A DNA stretch of 26,489 nt from NCBI GenBank assembly GCA_001512945.1, contig LFTF01000131.1, positions 1-26,489 of the forward strand. Direction: 5' to 3'. This document shows positions 8,164 to 15,266 of the stretch, piece by piece (the first letter of the stretch is position 1; each line of letters opens with the position of its first letter). The stretch is from Clostridiales bacterium DTU023. GTDB lineage: Bacteria > Bacillota > Clostridia > Saccharofermentanales > DTU023. The notes under the pieces are model-generated. The model saw nothing but the letters and a program-made list of their open reading frames with translations. It searched no databases and was not told the DNA's origin. Made by a program: the position numbers and the translations under genes.

Positions 8164-11001
8164 TTACTGTGCTTGCGCTTCATCCTGGATAAGATGGCAG
8201 TTTTTATATTTTTTACCACTCCCGCACCAACACGGTTCGTTGCGTCCTGGTAAATGTTTTATTCTAACCGGATTCTGTCTGTCTTGATTGGCAGACTGTC
8301 CCTGCCCACCTTCGTAGCTGGTGGGGGCACTCGAGGCGGCTTCACGTGACCATCCGCTCGAACCTCTCCCCTCCATCAACTGTTTGGGAACACGTCGTCT
8401 TGCAGGCGCCTCCTCACGGGTAAGTCGCGCTCGCATAATCATTCTCACCGCATCTTCCTGAATGGCATCGCTCATACTCTCGAACATTTCGAATCCTTCG
8501 CGCTTGTATTCGATCACCGGGTCGTGCTGCGCATAACCCCGCATGCCTATACTGTCGCGCAAATCGTCCATCAGATCGATATGATCCATCCAATGGTTGT
8601 CGACCGCCTGAAGCAGAATCACACGTTCCGCGACGCGAAGTAACTCCGGCGACCCGAGTTCCGCTTCACGCGCTTCGAGTCTGTTGAGTGCATCTTGTGT
8701 TAACTTATCGGCGAGCTCATGACCATCCATCGTTTGCTTTGATTTTAGAAAGCGTTCAAGTGAAGGCAGGTTTCCAAACAAGTCGACGATCCGCGTCATG
8801 AGCGCCTCGCGGTCCCAGCTGCGAGCATCTTGTGTTTCCGAAAGAAAGCCGCCCATTGTTTGGTCCATCATTGATTCGATTATTCGTCTGTAATAGGCGT
8901 GAAGATCTTGGCCTTCTAGCACTTCACGGCGCTGTTTGTAAATAAGGTTACGCTGTATGTTCATGACGTCGTCATACTCAAGCACATTTTTACGGATTGC
9001 AAAGTTCATACCCTCGATGCGCTTCTGAGCTGCTTCAATACTTTTTGATAACATGGGATGAGCGATCTCTACATCATCTTCGACTCCCAATGTGGAGAAT
9101 ATGCGGTCAATGCGTTCCCCGCCGAAAAACCGCATCAAATCATCTTCCAGAGACAAGAAAAACTTGGAATAACCAGGGTCACCTTGTCTGCCTGCACGTC
9201 CGCGCAACTGGTTGTCAATCCGTCTCGACTCGTGCCGTTCCGTACCGACAATGCAAAGACCGCCAGCTTCGATGACTCGGCGCTTCTCCGTTTCGATCTC
9301 TTTTGAAAAACGCTCTTTCAAGGAACCAAACAACTTACGCCCTTTCAAAATGTCTTCATCATCGGTGACGTTATATGTAGTTGATAACTCAATCAAGTCT
9401 TCTTCATATCCTTGCTGCCGCATTTCCTGTTTCGCAAGGTATTCAGGGTTACCACCCAGAAGAATATCCGTTCCACGTCCGGCCATATTCGTTGCGATCG
9501 TCACAGCACCGAAACGACCTGCCTGTGCGACGATTTCTGCCTCACGTTCATGATGACGTGCATTCAAGACACTATGCCGAATACCTGCGCGCGTAAACAA
9601 ATGTGATAAAAGTTCCGATTTTTCAACGGAAACAGTTCCGACAAGAATCGGTTGCCCCGTCTCATTGATACCCTTGACCTGTTCAAGCAGTGCCAAGTAT
9701 TTGCCTTGTTCTGTTTTATATACTGCATCGGGAGCATCCTGGCGAATCATCGGCATATTCGTCGGAATGCAGATAACATCAAGGTTATAGATTTGTCGAA
9801 ATTCGCTCTCTTCCGTCAATGCGGTACCCGTCATCCCTGACAGTTTTTTGTACATCCTGAAATAGTTCTGAAAGGTAATGGTGGCAAGTGTCTTGTTCTC
9901 GTCCTGAATATCGACGTTTTCTTTTGCTTCAATGGCCTGATGAAGGCCGTTGCTGTAACGCCGTCCCAGCATCAGACGTCCGGTAAAATCGTCAACAATA
10001 ATTACTTCTCCATCCTTGACAACGTAATCCTTGTCGAGGTGCATCGTGCCGCGAGCTTTAAGCGCGTTAGAGATATAGTGGTTGATTTCATAGTTTTCCT
10101 GATCCGACAAATTTTCAATGCCAAAATAATCTTCAGCTTTTTTGACACCGCGTTTCGTCAGCACAGAACTTTTAGCTTTCTCATCGACGATATAGTCCGC
10201 GCCAGACTCGACGTCATCTATCTCCTCAGATGTTCTCATCGCCTCTTTTTGGATAACGTACTTCGCGGTCAATCTGCGGGCAAACTGATCAGCCCGAACA
10301 TAAAGTTCGGAAGAGTCTGTCCCGGCACCTGAGATAATGAGCGGTGTACGCGCTTCGTCCACAAGAATACTGTCAACTTCGTCTACAATGGCAAAATTTA
10401 AGACACGCTGTACACACTCGTCGATCGATAAAACCATATTATCGCGAAGGTAATCAAATCCAAATTCGTTATTGGTGCCATAGGTCAAATCAGCAGCATA
10501 CGAGCGTCTGCGCGCAGCGTTATCGAGCCCGTGCACGATCAGGCCAACATCTAGCCCCAAATATCGGTAGATCTTACCCATCCACTCGCTGTCGCGGTGC
10601 GCTAAGTAATCGTTGACCGTAATTATATGTACGCCATTCCTCGTCAGAGCATTGAGATAGGCAGGCAGCGTGGCTACCAACGTCTTGCCTTCCCCTGTGC
10701 GCATCTCAGCTATCCGTCCCTGATGCAGAATGATGCCGCCCTGTATTTGAACAGGATAATGTGTCTGACCGAGAACACGCGTACTGGCTTCACGTACAGC
10801 CGCGAACGCTTCCGGCAAGAGATCGTCTAATGTTTCACCTGCGGCGATGCGCGTGCGGAACGTGTCCGTTGAACCGCGCAACTCACCCTCGGTAAGTCCC
10901 GCGTAATGATCCTGCAATGCGATGACGGCATCCGTCTGCGTTCTGATCTTTTTCAACTCACGTTGTGAGTATGTTCCAATTAAAGCATCTAAAAAGCCCA
11001 T
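8164..11001 (-). CDS. secA: Preprotein translocase ATPase SecA
   Basis: SecA is the motor that pushes unfolded preproteins through SecYEG. All landmarks are present in this 945-residue chain: Walker A MRTGEGKT (100-107), Walker B VDEVDS (206-211) followed by ILVDEARTPLIISG, the second motor domain with NMAGRGTDI and GTERHESRRIDNQLRGRAGRQGD, and the helical wing and scaffold. A C-terminal zinc-binding tail contains C924, C926, C935 and H936, which serves SecB or ribosome binding in other bacteria. The ATG follows AAGGA by 6 nt. The 134 bp upstream may hold a promoter, but I see no strong hexamer pair. Downstream, tkt begins 12 nt after the stop. One SecA is seen; whether a second (SecA2) exists elsewhere cannot be judged. 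Confidence 0.98.
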   Translation of the reverse strand: MGFLDALIGTYSQRELKKIRTQTDAVIALQDHYAGLTEGELRGSTDTFRTRIAAGETLDDLLPEAFAAVREASTRVLGQTHYPVQIQGGIILHQGRIAEMRTGEGKTLVATLPAYLNALTRNGVHIITVNDYLAHRDSEWMGKIYRYLGLDVGLIVHGLDNAARRRSYAADLTYGTNNEFGFDYLRDNMVLSIDECVQRVLNFAIVDEVDSILVDEARTPLIISGAGTDSSELYVRADQFARRLTAKYVIQKEAMRTSEEIDDVESGADYIVDEKAKSSVLTKRGVKKAEDYFGIENLSDQENYEINHYISNALKARGTMHLDKDYVVKDGEVIIVDDFTGRLMLGRRYSNGLHQAIEAKENVDIQDENKTLATITFQNYFRMYKKLSGMTGTALTEESEFRQIYNLDVICIPTNMPMIRQDAPDAVYKTEQGKYLALLEQVKGINETGQPILVGTVSVEKSELLSHLFTRAGIRHSVLNARHHEREAEIVAQAGRFGAVTIATNMAGRGTDILLGGNPEYLAKQEMRQQGYEEDLIELSTTYNVTDDEDILKGRKLFGSLKERFSKEIETEKRRVIEAGGLCIVGTERHESRRIDNQLRGRAGRQGDPGYSKFFLSLEDDLMRFFGGERIDRIFSTLGVEDDVEIAHPMLSKSIEAAQKRIEGMNFAIRKNVLEYDDVMNIQRNLIYKQRREVLEGQDLHAYYRRIIESMMDQTMGGFLSETQDARSWDREALMTRIVDLFGNLPSLERFLKSKQTMDGHELADKLTQDALNRLEAREAELGSPELLRVAERVILLQAVDNHWMDHIDLMDDLRDSIGMRGYAQHDPVIEYKREGFEMFESMSDAIQEDAVRMIMRARLTREEAPARRRVPKQLMEGRGSSGWSREAASSAPTSYEGGQGQSANQDRQNPVRIKHLPGRNEPCWCGSGKKYKNCHLIQDEAQAQ

Positions 11002-11135
11002 ATCGATTCCTTAAACAATAATTAATACAGCTATTATCTTACTCCATTTTATGAATTGATGCGCTGCTACAAGCTATCTTTGGAACAAACATCCAAATCG
11101 TAACTTTAAATTTGTTCATTTTTACTTGTGTGATT

Positions 11136-12149
11136 TCAATCAGATAACTGATAGACATAGCTTGTACCATATTGGCGGACATCAAGCACAACACCTGACG
11201 CGAGCGCTTGACGACGCCACCGATTGAGCAGACTTTCAGTTTTCCATGGAATCTCATTATCAGGGATAACAATCACAAGACGTTTGGCGTGAATACCGCC
11301 GAGAGGAGGCCCTTCTCCGCCTGCTCCTTCAAAGGCGGCCAGATCGTTGATAAACTTTGTCAGTCTGCGTTCAACAGCATCTGCCGAAGACCATGTGGGC
11401 GCCGTCCAATCCATACTTTTGATGGCAACTGCTTCGTGGCCGTCCCAGGCAGCGATGACCGGATAGAATTGTGGCAAATGACCTCCGAAAAGCTTTCTTA
11501 TAGCAGCGCCGCGTTCAAAATTTGACATTCCCCATATATCATATTCTTCTTCATCATCTTGTTCTTGTTGCTGAAACAAATGAGCATTCCATAACGGAAC
11601 CCTTGCCTTAATCTCGCCCCATCCTTCGGCAAATGGCACAGCCCGGTCATAAGACAGACACAGCCAAATTGATTGCCTTCGTGAATCGATATCAACAGCA
11701 AGACGTCTGGCACCAATCGGAGGTTGTCTATTTTGCAAGTGTGAGGTCGCAGTTGCCCACAGATCAAGCCGTTGCAAAATCAAGGGCGAAGTAAGCACCG
11801 TCGCTCCGACGTCTGCAAGACCGTCCAGAGCGATTTGGGCTAACTCTTTGTCCGTGATTACTTGACTGATCCAGGCCTGCGGATCGGCATATTTTTCGAC
11901 GACATCTGCCAGTGGCACAAGGAGTGCGATTTCGTGCGCCGTTTGATCAAGCGAGTGAGAGAGAATCATCTTATCCTGTTCTCCGCGAATCGCTCCTATG
12001 AACATAATCATCATCATGACGATGAATGGAAATACTAGCACCGCTTCAAGCGAGATCGTGCCATTTACTTTGACCGGGTCAGCGCTCCCGCTTCTTTTTA
12101 TAGAGTGGCAATCCGTCGTTAGCGGTATCCCATCCTGCAATTTTTCCAT
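11136..12149 (-). CDS. TadE-like prepilin-type membrane-anchored protein
   Basis: This 337-residue protein has a short polar leader and then the prepilin-like segment GTISLEAVLVFPFIV at about 30-44. It has a glutamate five residues after the glycine, as in TadE/TadF pseudopilins processed by a prepilin peptidase, followed by one membrane helix (about 33-53). The rest is predicted extracellular, with no recognised enzymatic motif. A longer frame extends to 12242, but GGAGG lies 7 nt before the ATG at 12149, so I chose that start; a TGATG overlap start at 12173 is the alternative. It is the third gene of a three-gene run with the DUF5702 gene and a 100-residue TadE-like gene. Probable role: minor subunit of a Tad-type pilus or surface fibre. 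Family is likely; function is inference. Confidence 0.6.
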   Translation of the reverse strand: MEKLQDGIPLTTDCHSIKRSGSADPVKVNGTISLEAVLVFPFIVMMMIMFIGAIRGEQDKMILSHSLDQTAHEIALLVPLADVVEKYADPQAWISQVITDKELAQIALDGLADVGATVLTSPLILQRLDLWATATSHLQNRQPPIGARRLAVDIDSRRQSIWLCLSYDRAVPFAEGWGEIKARVPLWNAHLFQQQEQDDEEEYDIWGMSNFERGAAIRKLFGGHLPQFYPVIAAWDGHEAVAIKSMDWTAPTWSSADAVERRLTKFINDLAAFEGAGGEGPPLGGIHAKRLVIVIPDNEIPWKTESLLNRWRRQALASGVVLDVRQYGTSYVYQLSD

Positions 12150-12172
12150 CTGCAAGCCTCCACATGTAGTCA

Positions 12173-13588
12173 TCAGGGAATATCCGAGTCTGACTGACGG
12201 GTTATGAAACGTGCGGCGTGACTCACGCTCACATTGCCCCAATCTGCCTGACAGGTAACCTCTGTGTAATACGATCCGGGCATCACCCGATTGATAACCT
12301 TTGCGATTCTCGATGCAATCACATCAGGTGACTGCATGATAATTAAAAAACGGATGAAATCACGATACCGCATGGGGATATTTTTCTTGATACTGCCCGG
12401 CCAAAAATCAACTTCATACCCTTTATTCAATTGAACCGCATCTTTGACAGAGTGCCCCAACGCTGCAGATACAATCAAAATCCATGTAAGTGCTTCTGGG
12501 GGTATGGATACTTCCCCAAGCGAAATGGCCGCAACAGTGAGCGCGATTGCGATCGCTGCCGTCCTGTATTGCTCAATAAGGATCTCATCTGTCAAAATAT
12601 TAAGCATATGGAGTGCGAAACGGGACGCTCCTATGAAGAGAAGGACAACTTGTTTTGCCTTGGCTGTATCAAGCCCGGTCGCGATCTCCTCTACTTCACG
12701 GTTGCGTGACTCTGGGAATAGAGAGATTAGCCGTCCGTCTGGGGTTTTATCATCGCATCTCACCCCTCCTCGCACCACATAAGACACATCACTCTTAAAA
12801 TAGGCAAGTGAATATTCGCTCATCACCAGACGGTCAAGAATTCCTTCCGGGGCGACAAATAGAGCACGATCGAGCACCGTACCCAGCTTATCAAGCCCAC
12901 TATTGTCGAATGGGTTGAATACAATTGTTTCCATTTCTCCATTGTCCTTGGGGAGAATAATAGGAGCGAGTTGTGACAATCCGCCTTGATACACTGAACG
13001 GACTTGATCGTCCATGTAGAGAGTGTACTCATCGAACCACTCCGGCGTTTGATCCTGAAACCCTAGATCGGGATCGACACTTTCAAACCCCGAAGTCAAC
13101 GAAGGAGGAAACAGGGTTGATAAGTCTGCAATCTGGATATCTGTCACAAGCGATTCAACGCTCTTGAATTTATCGACGACATCGAGAATCAAGCTTGTAG
13201 CCCCTCTAATCGTCATGTGCCGTGCGATGCTATCTTTGATTGATTGTTCTTCAAATAAATCGCGACCGGGAATTATTTGGTATTGAGCGCCTTCGGCGGG
13301 ACCAATCAAGGATGAAAGCGCTTTATCAAGTTCCTGACCGTTGATACCAAAAAGCCCGAATGTGGCATAAAGATCCCGGTCATAGAGCGCTAATGCGGAT
13401 TCTGCAGTCGACACAGCCCCGCGCACGAGATCAGTTTCTTCACGAACTCGGCGACAATTCGCAAGCACACTGCTGAACAAGACAATAATAACAGGAAGAA
13501 TCATGCACAGCGCCAAACTGATAGATCCACAAATCTTTAAGGGTTGCGCATGTTGTCCGTGTTGTTTTCTGTATGAGCCGTTTCTCAT
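12173..13588 (-). CDS. DUF5702-type pilus-associated protein
   Basis: This 471-residue protein begins with a basic leader and a pilin-like hydrophobic segment, GSISLALCMILPVIIVLF (about 21-38). A large extracellular region follows, then two hydrophobic stretches near 330-400. The segment after them (SAALGHSVKDAVQLNKGYEVDFWPGS) resembles the conserved C-terminal part of the DUF5702 family, proteins found beside TadE-like genes in Clostridia. Unlike its two neighbours it has alanine, not glutamate, at the +5 position of the leader motif, so peptidase processing is uncertain. Its start shares bases with the stop of the preceding gene (TAATG), which indicates translational coupling. The precise role is unknown; a large anchor or tip component of a pilus-like structure is the best inference. 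Confidence 0.6.
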   Translation of the reverse strand: MRNGSYRKQHGQHAQPLKICGSISLALCMILPVIIVLFSSVLANCRRVREETDLVRGAVSTAESALALYDRDLYATFGLFGINGQELDKALSSLIGPAEGAQYQIIPGRDLFEEQSIKDSIARHMTIRGATSLILDVVDKFKSVESLVTDIQIADLSTLFPPSLTSGFESVDPDLGFQDQTPEWFDEYTLYMDDQVRSVYQGGLSQLAPIILPKDNGEMETIVFNPFDNSGLDKLGTVLDRALFVAPEGILDRLVMSEYSLAYFKSDVSYVVRGGVRCDDKTPDGRLISLFPESRNREVEEIATGLDTAKAKQVVLLFIGASRFALHMLNILTDEILIEQYRTAAIAIALTVAAISLGEVSIPPEALTWILIVSAALGHSVKDAVQLNKGYEVDFWPGSIKKNIPMRYRDFIRFLIIMQSPDVIASRIAKVINRVMPGSYYTEVTCQADWGNVSVSHAARFITRQSDSDIP

Positions 13589-13890
13589 TATTCCGGACCG
13601 TCCTCGGGAATCACCGGGCCCTTGATCGTCGCAATCAGGTCACGTGTCAGGGAAATGGCTTCGACTGCTCGCTGAGGGCTTGTTTCCACAACAGGAATTT
13701 CAATTCCATTTCGATTCAATGTCATATGACAACATGTTGACCCTGAGCTCCGTGTCTGTAAGCAAGCATACACAGAAACTTCAGCTGTCTGCCTGACTTC
13801 CTTTGAAAGAGGCGCCACAAGGCCTGAGGTATGCGCCAAAATACTAAGACAGCAAGGAATTGCTACCATTGCCTCGAGAGAAAAACCCAT
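13588..13890 (-). CDS. Small TadE-like prepilin protein
   Basis: This 100-residue protein starts directly with the prepilin-like motif MGFSLEAMVAIP and one N-terminal hydrophobic helix, followed by a small exported domain with four cysteines (CC in the helix; CLQTRSSGSTCC later) that could form disulfides. A longer frame reaches 13911, but GAGGTG sits 7 nt before the ATG at 13890, so I use that. It is the first gene of the pilus-like trio and overlaps the DUF5702 gene at TAATG. No homolog name can be given beyond TadE-like pseudopilin. The two hairpins upstream suggest the trio is separated from the mre-hydrolase operon. Confidence 0.55.
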   Translation of the reverse strand: MGFSLEAMVAIPCCLSILAHTSGLVAPLSKEVRQTAEVSVYACLQTRSSGSTCCHMTLNRNGIEIPVVETSPQRAVEAISLTRDLIATIKGPVIPEDGPE

Positions 13891-14001
13891 GATATCGCAC
13901 CTCGTTTCCACGATTTTCCGTAGCCTTTACAAGAGCGGTTACGCTGGGCATTTTCGACATCTCCACTACGACCGCCTGACACAAGCATAAATTTTAAGAA
14001 C

Positions 14002-14039
14002 AAAAAAAGGGAGGCCGTCATCTGACATAAGCCACCCCT
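14002..14039 (-). terminator. Probable terminator upstream of the pilus-like trio
   Basis: On the minus strand GGGGTGGC pairs with GCCTCCC-type sequence (GGG/CCC, G-U, bulged U, GG/CC, C-G), with a further GTC/GAC helix in the middle, followed by seven T residues. It lies about 40 nt after the hydrolase gene stop and before the TadE-like gene. It is imperfect but has a strong U-tract, so it should separate the two transcription units. Confidence 0.55.
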
Positions 14040-14054
14040 GCGAGTCATTTTGTC

Positions 14055-14070
14055 AACCCCTGTCGGGGTT
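14055..14070. repeat. GC-rich hairpin after the hydrolase gene
   Basis: AACCCC pairs with GGGGTT around TGTC. It lies 9 nt beyond the hydrolase stop and lacks a T-run on the transcribed side. It may protect the mRNA 3' end or act together with the terminator just beyond it. Confidence 0.5.
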
Positions 14071-14078
14071 CCAAATTA

Positions 14079-14756
14079 TTATCCGGTAAATCTCATCATT
14101 CTAAGAAACCGGCAAGCCTCCTCAGCCGTCGTCAAACCGGCATGTCCGGGACACACAGGAAGGTTGGGCGGCATGTCTATCAGCACTCTGTAAAGTCGCT
14201 CGAGAGAACGCCGCATCAACGTGTCGTCTCCAGTGATAAAATCTGTCCGCCCCCAGCCACAGTCGAACAATGTGTCCCCTGTAATCAATGCCACAGGCTT
14301 CGGCTCATGCCCCACTTGCCTATAGATTATAAAACACGACGAACCCATAGTATGTCCTGGTGTATTCAAAACCCGGATCGAATACTCGCGGTCAATTTTA
14401 ATCACTTCCTCATCCGACAATTCATGGTCCGGATGCGCGAAAGCACCAGGTCTGCCAAAAAATACAGACGCATTGGCGCTGGAATCATCGAGCATAGGTA
14501 TATCGCCCGGATGCATCAGGAAAGGTCTGTCCGGCACCTCTTGTTTCCAGACATTGACTGATCCGATGTGATCATAATGTGCATGTGTTGCGATTAATTT
14601 TGTGATGGGACGTTCAGAAATGACTTTGTCAGGCGAGATCGAGGGATCAAATAAAACAGCGCAGTCAAGACACGTCAACAAATAGACATTGCAACTACGA
14701 AATGCCTCGGGAAAATAGGATAGTTCTGGGGTAATTTCAATCAATTGATGCTTCAT
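14079..14756 (-). CDS. Metallo-beta-lactamase-fold hydrolase (glyoxalase II-like)
   Basis: This 225-residue MBL-fold hydrolase carries the full metal site: THAHYDH (57-63), H135 in NTPGHTMGS, D161 in GDTLF, and H205 in CPGHAG. The length and the motif order fit the short hydroxyacylglutathione-hydrolase-like group widespread in Bacillota, which hydrolyses thioesters; the true substrate in glutathione-free species is uncertain. The ATG overlaps the stop of the preceding mgsA-like gene by 4 nt (ATGA), so the two are translationally coupled. A glyoxalase-like enzyme beside a methylglyoxal-synthase relative suggests an ancestral methylglyoxal module. The hydrolase active site is intact, in contrast to its neighbour. 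Confidence 0.8.
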   Translation of the reverse strand: MKHQLIEITPELSYFPEAFRSCNVYLLTCLDCAVLFDPSISPDKVISERPITKLIATHAHYDHIGSVNVWKQEVPDRPFLMHPGDIPMLDDSSANASVFFGRPGAFAHPDHELSDEEVIKIDREYSIRVLNTPGHTMGSSCFIIYRQVGHEPKPVALITGDTLFDCGWGRTDFITGDDTLMRRSLERLYRVLIDMPPNLPVCPGHAGLTTAEEACRFLRMMRFTG

Positions 14757-15145
14757 GTTCGGATCAGTTCACGCCAGTCGAGGTCACCCCTGCTAATCGC
14801 AAGCACAAGTATTTCCGCCGTTGCCGTATTCGTGGCAAAGGGGATCGTATTTGTATCACATGCCTGAAATAGACGCTGCTGAGACTCAGACGACGGAAGG
14901 CTTGGATCTCTCAGGTATATCAAGGCATCGATCTCATTGTAAAGAGCTATTGACGCAAGCTGACTATATATATTAGCTGTATCTGTTGAAAATACGACAG
15001 GCTGCAGCGATGTCGCTTCTTTGATTAATCGTGCAGTGTTGATGGGCGATAAAAGCTCATGGCGAGCCAATATTTGCTTGTATGCAATACAAAAATTCAC
15101 AAGCAATTCATTTTTCGATGTGTCAGACAACAATACTATTTTCAA
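14753..15145 (-). CDS. mgsA: Methylglyoxal synthase homolog with degraded active site
   Basis: The 130-residue protein matches methylglyoxal synthase over its length. Recognisable blocks are CIAYKQILARHELL, LIKEATSLQPVVF, EIDALIYLRDP and the C-terminal NTIPFATNTATAEILV followed by RGDLDWRELI. Active MgsA converts dihydroxyacetone phosphate to methylglyoxal. Here the GGDQQ loop with the catalytic aspartate (D71 in E. coli) is replaced by NIYSQ, the histidine of the AHD motif is lost, the TGTTG phosphate loop reads PINTA, and the HEPDV stretch with the second histidine and aspartate is gone. Only the aspartate of the DP motif remains. The start is a TTG, with no ATG in frame. It follows mrdA after 121 bp and overlaps the hydrolase gene. 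It is probably not a normal MgsA; a ligand-binding or regulatory role is possible. Confidence 0.65.
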   Translation of the reverse strand: MKIVLLSDTSKNELLVNFCIAYKQILARHELLSPINTARLIKEATSLQPVVFSTDTANIYSQLASIALYNEIDALIYLRDPSLPSSESQQRLFQACDTNTIPFATNTATAEILVLAISRGDLDWRELIRT

Positions 15146-15232
15146 CTTATACGCCCCGCGCTCCGCACTACAGCACAGACACGCCCCTTTCGCCCGATAG
15201 ACAGGACCACCTTAGCAGACGGCACTTTTTAC

Positions 15233-15261
15233 ATCATAAACGATTCAAACCGAGCATACAA
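15233..15261 (-). promoter_or_regulatory. Candidate promoter for the mgsA-like gene
   Basis: In the 121-bp gap after mrdA the minus strand carries TTGTAT (15256-15261) and TATGAT (15233-15238) separated by 17 nt. The -10 is good and the -35 is weak. It could drive the mgsA-like gene and the hydrolase apart from the mre operon. Confidence 0.35.
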
Positions 15262-15266
15262 CTCCA

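Noticed and set aside
11039..11119. Possible short leader peptide (26 codons) upstream of secA, SecM-like regulation
   Set aside because: No Shine-Dalgarno, no signal peptide, no recognisable arrest motif, and no hairpin sequestering the secA ribosome site.
13863..14048. 61-codon minus-strand frame upstream of the small TadE-like gene
   Set aside because: It crosses the proposed terminator, lacks a ribosome site and overlaps the TadE-like coding region in another frame.
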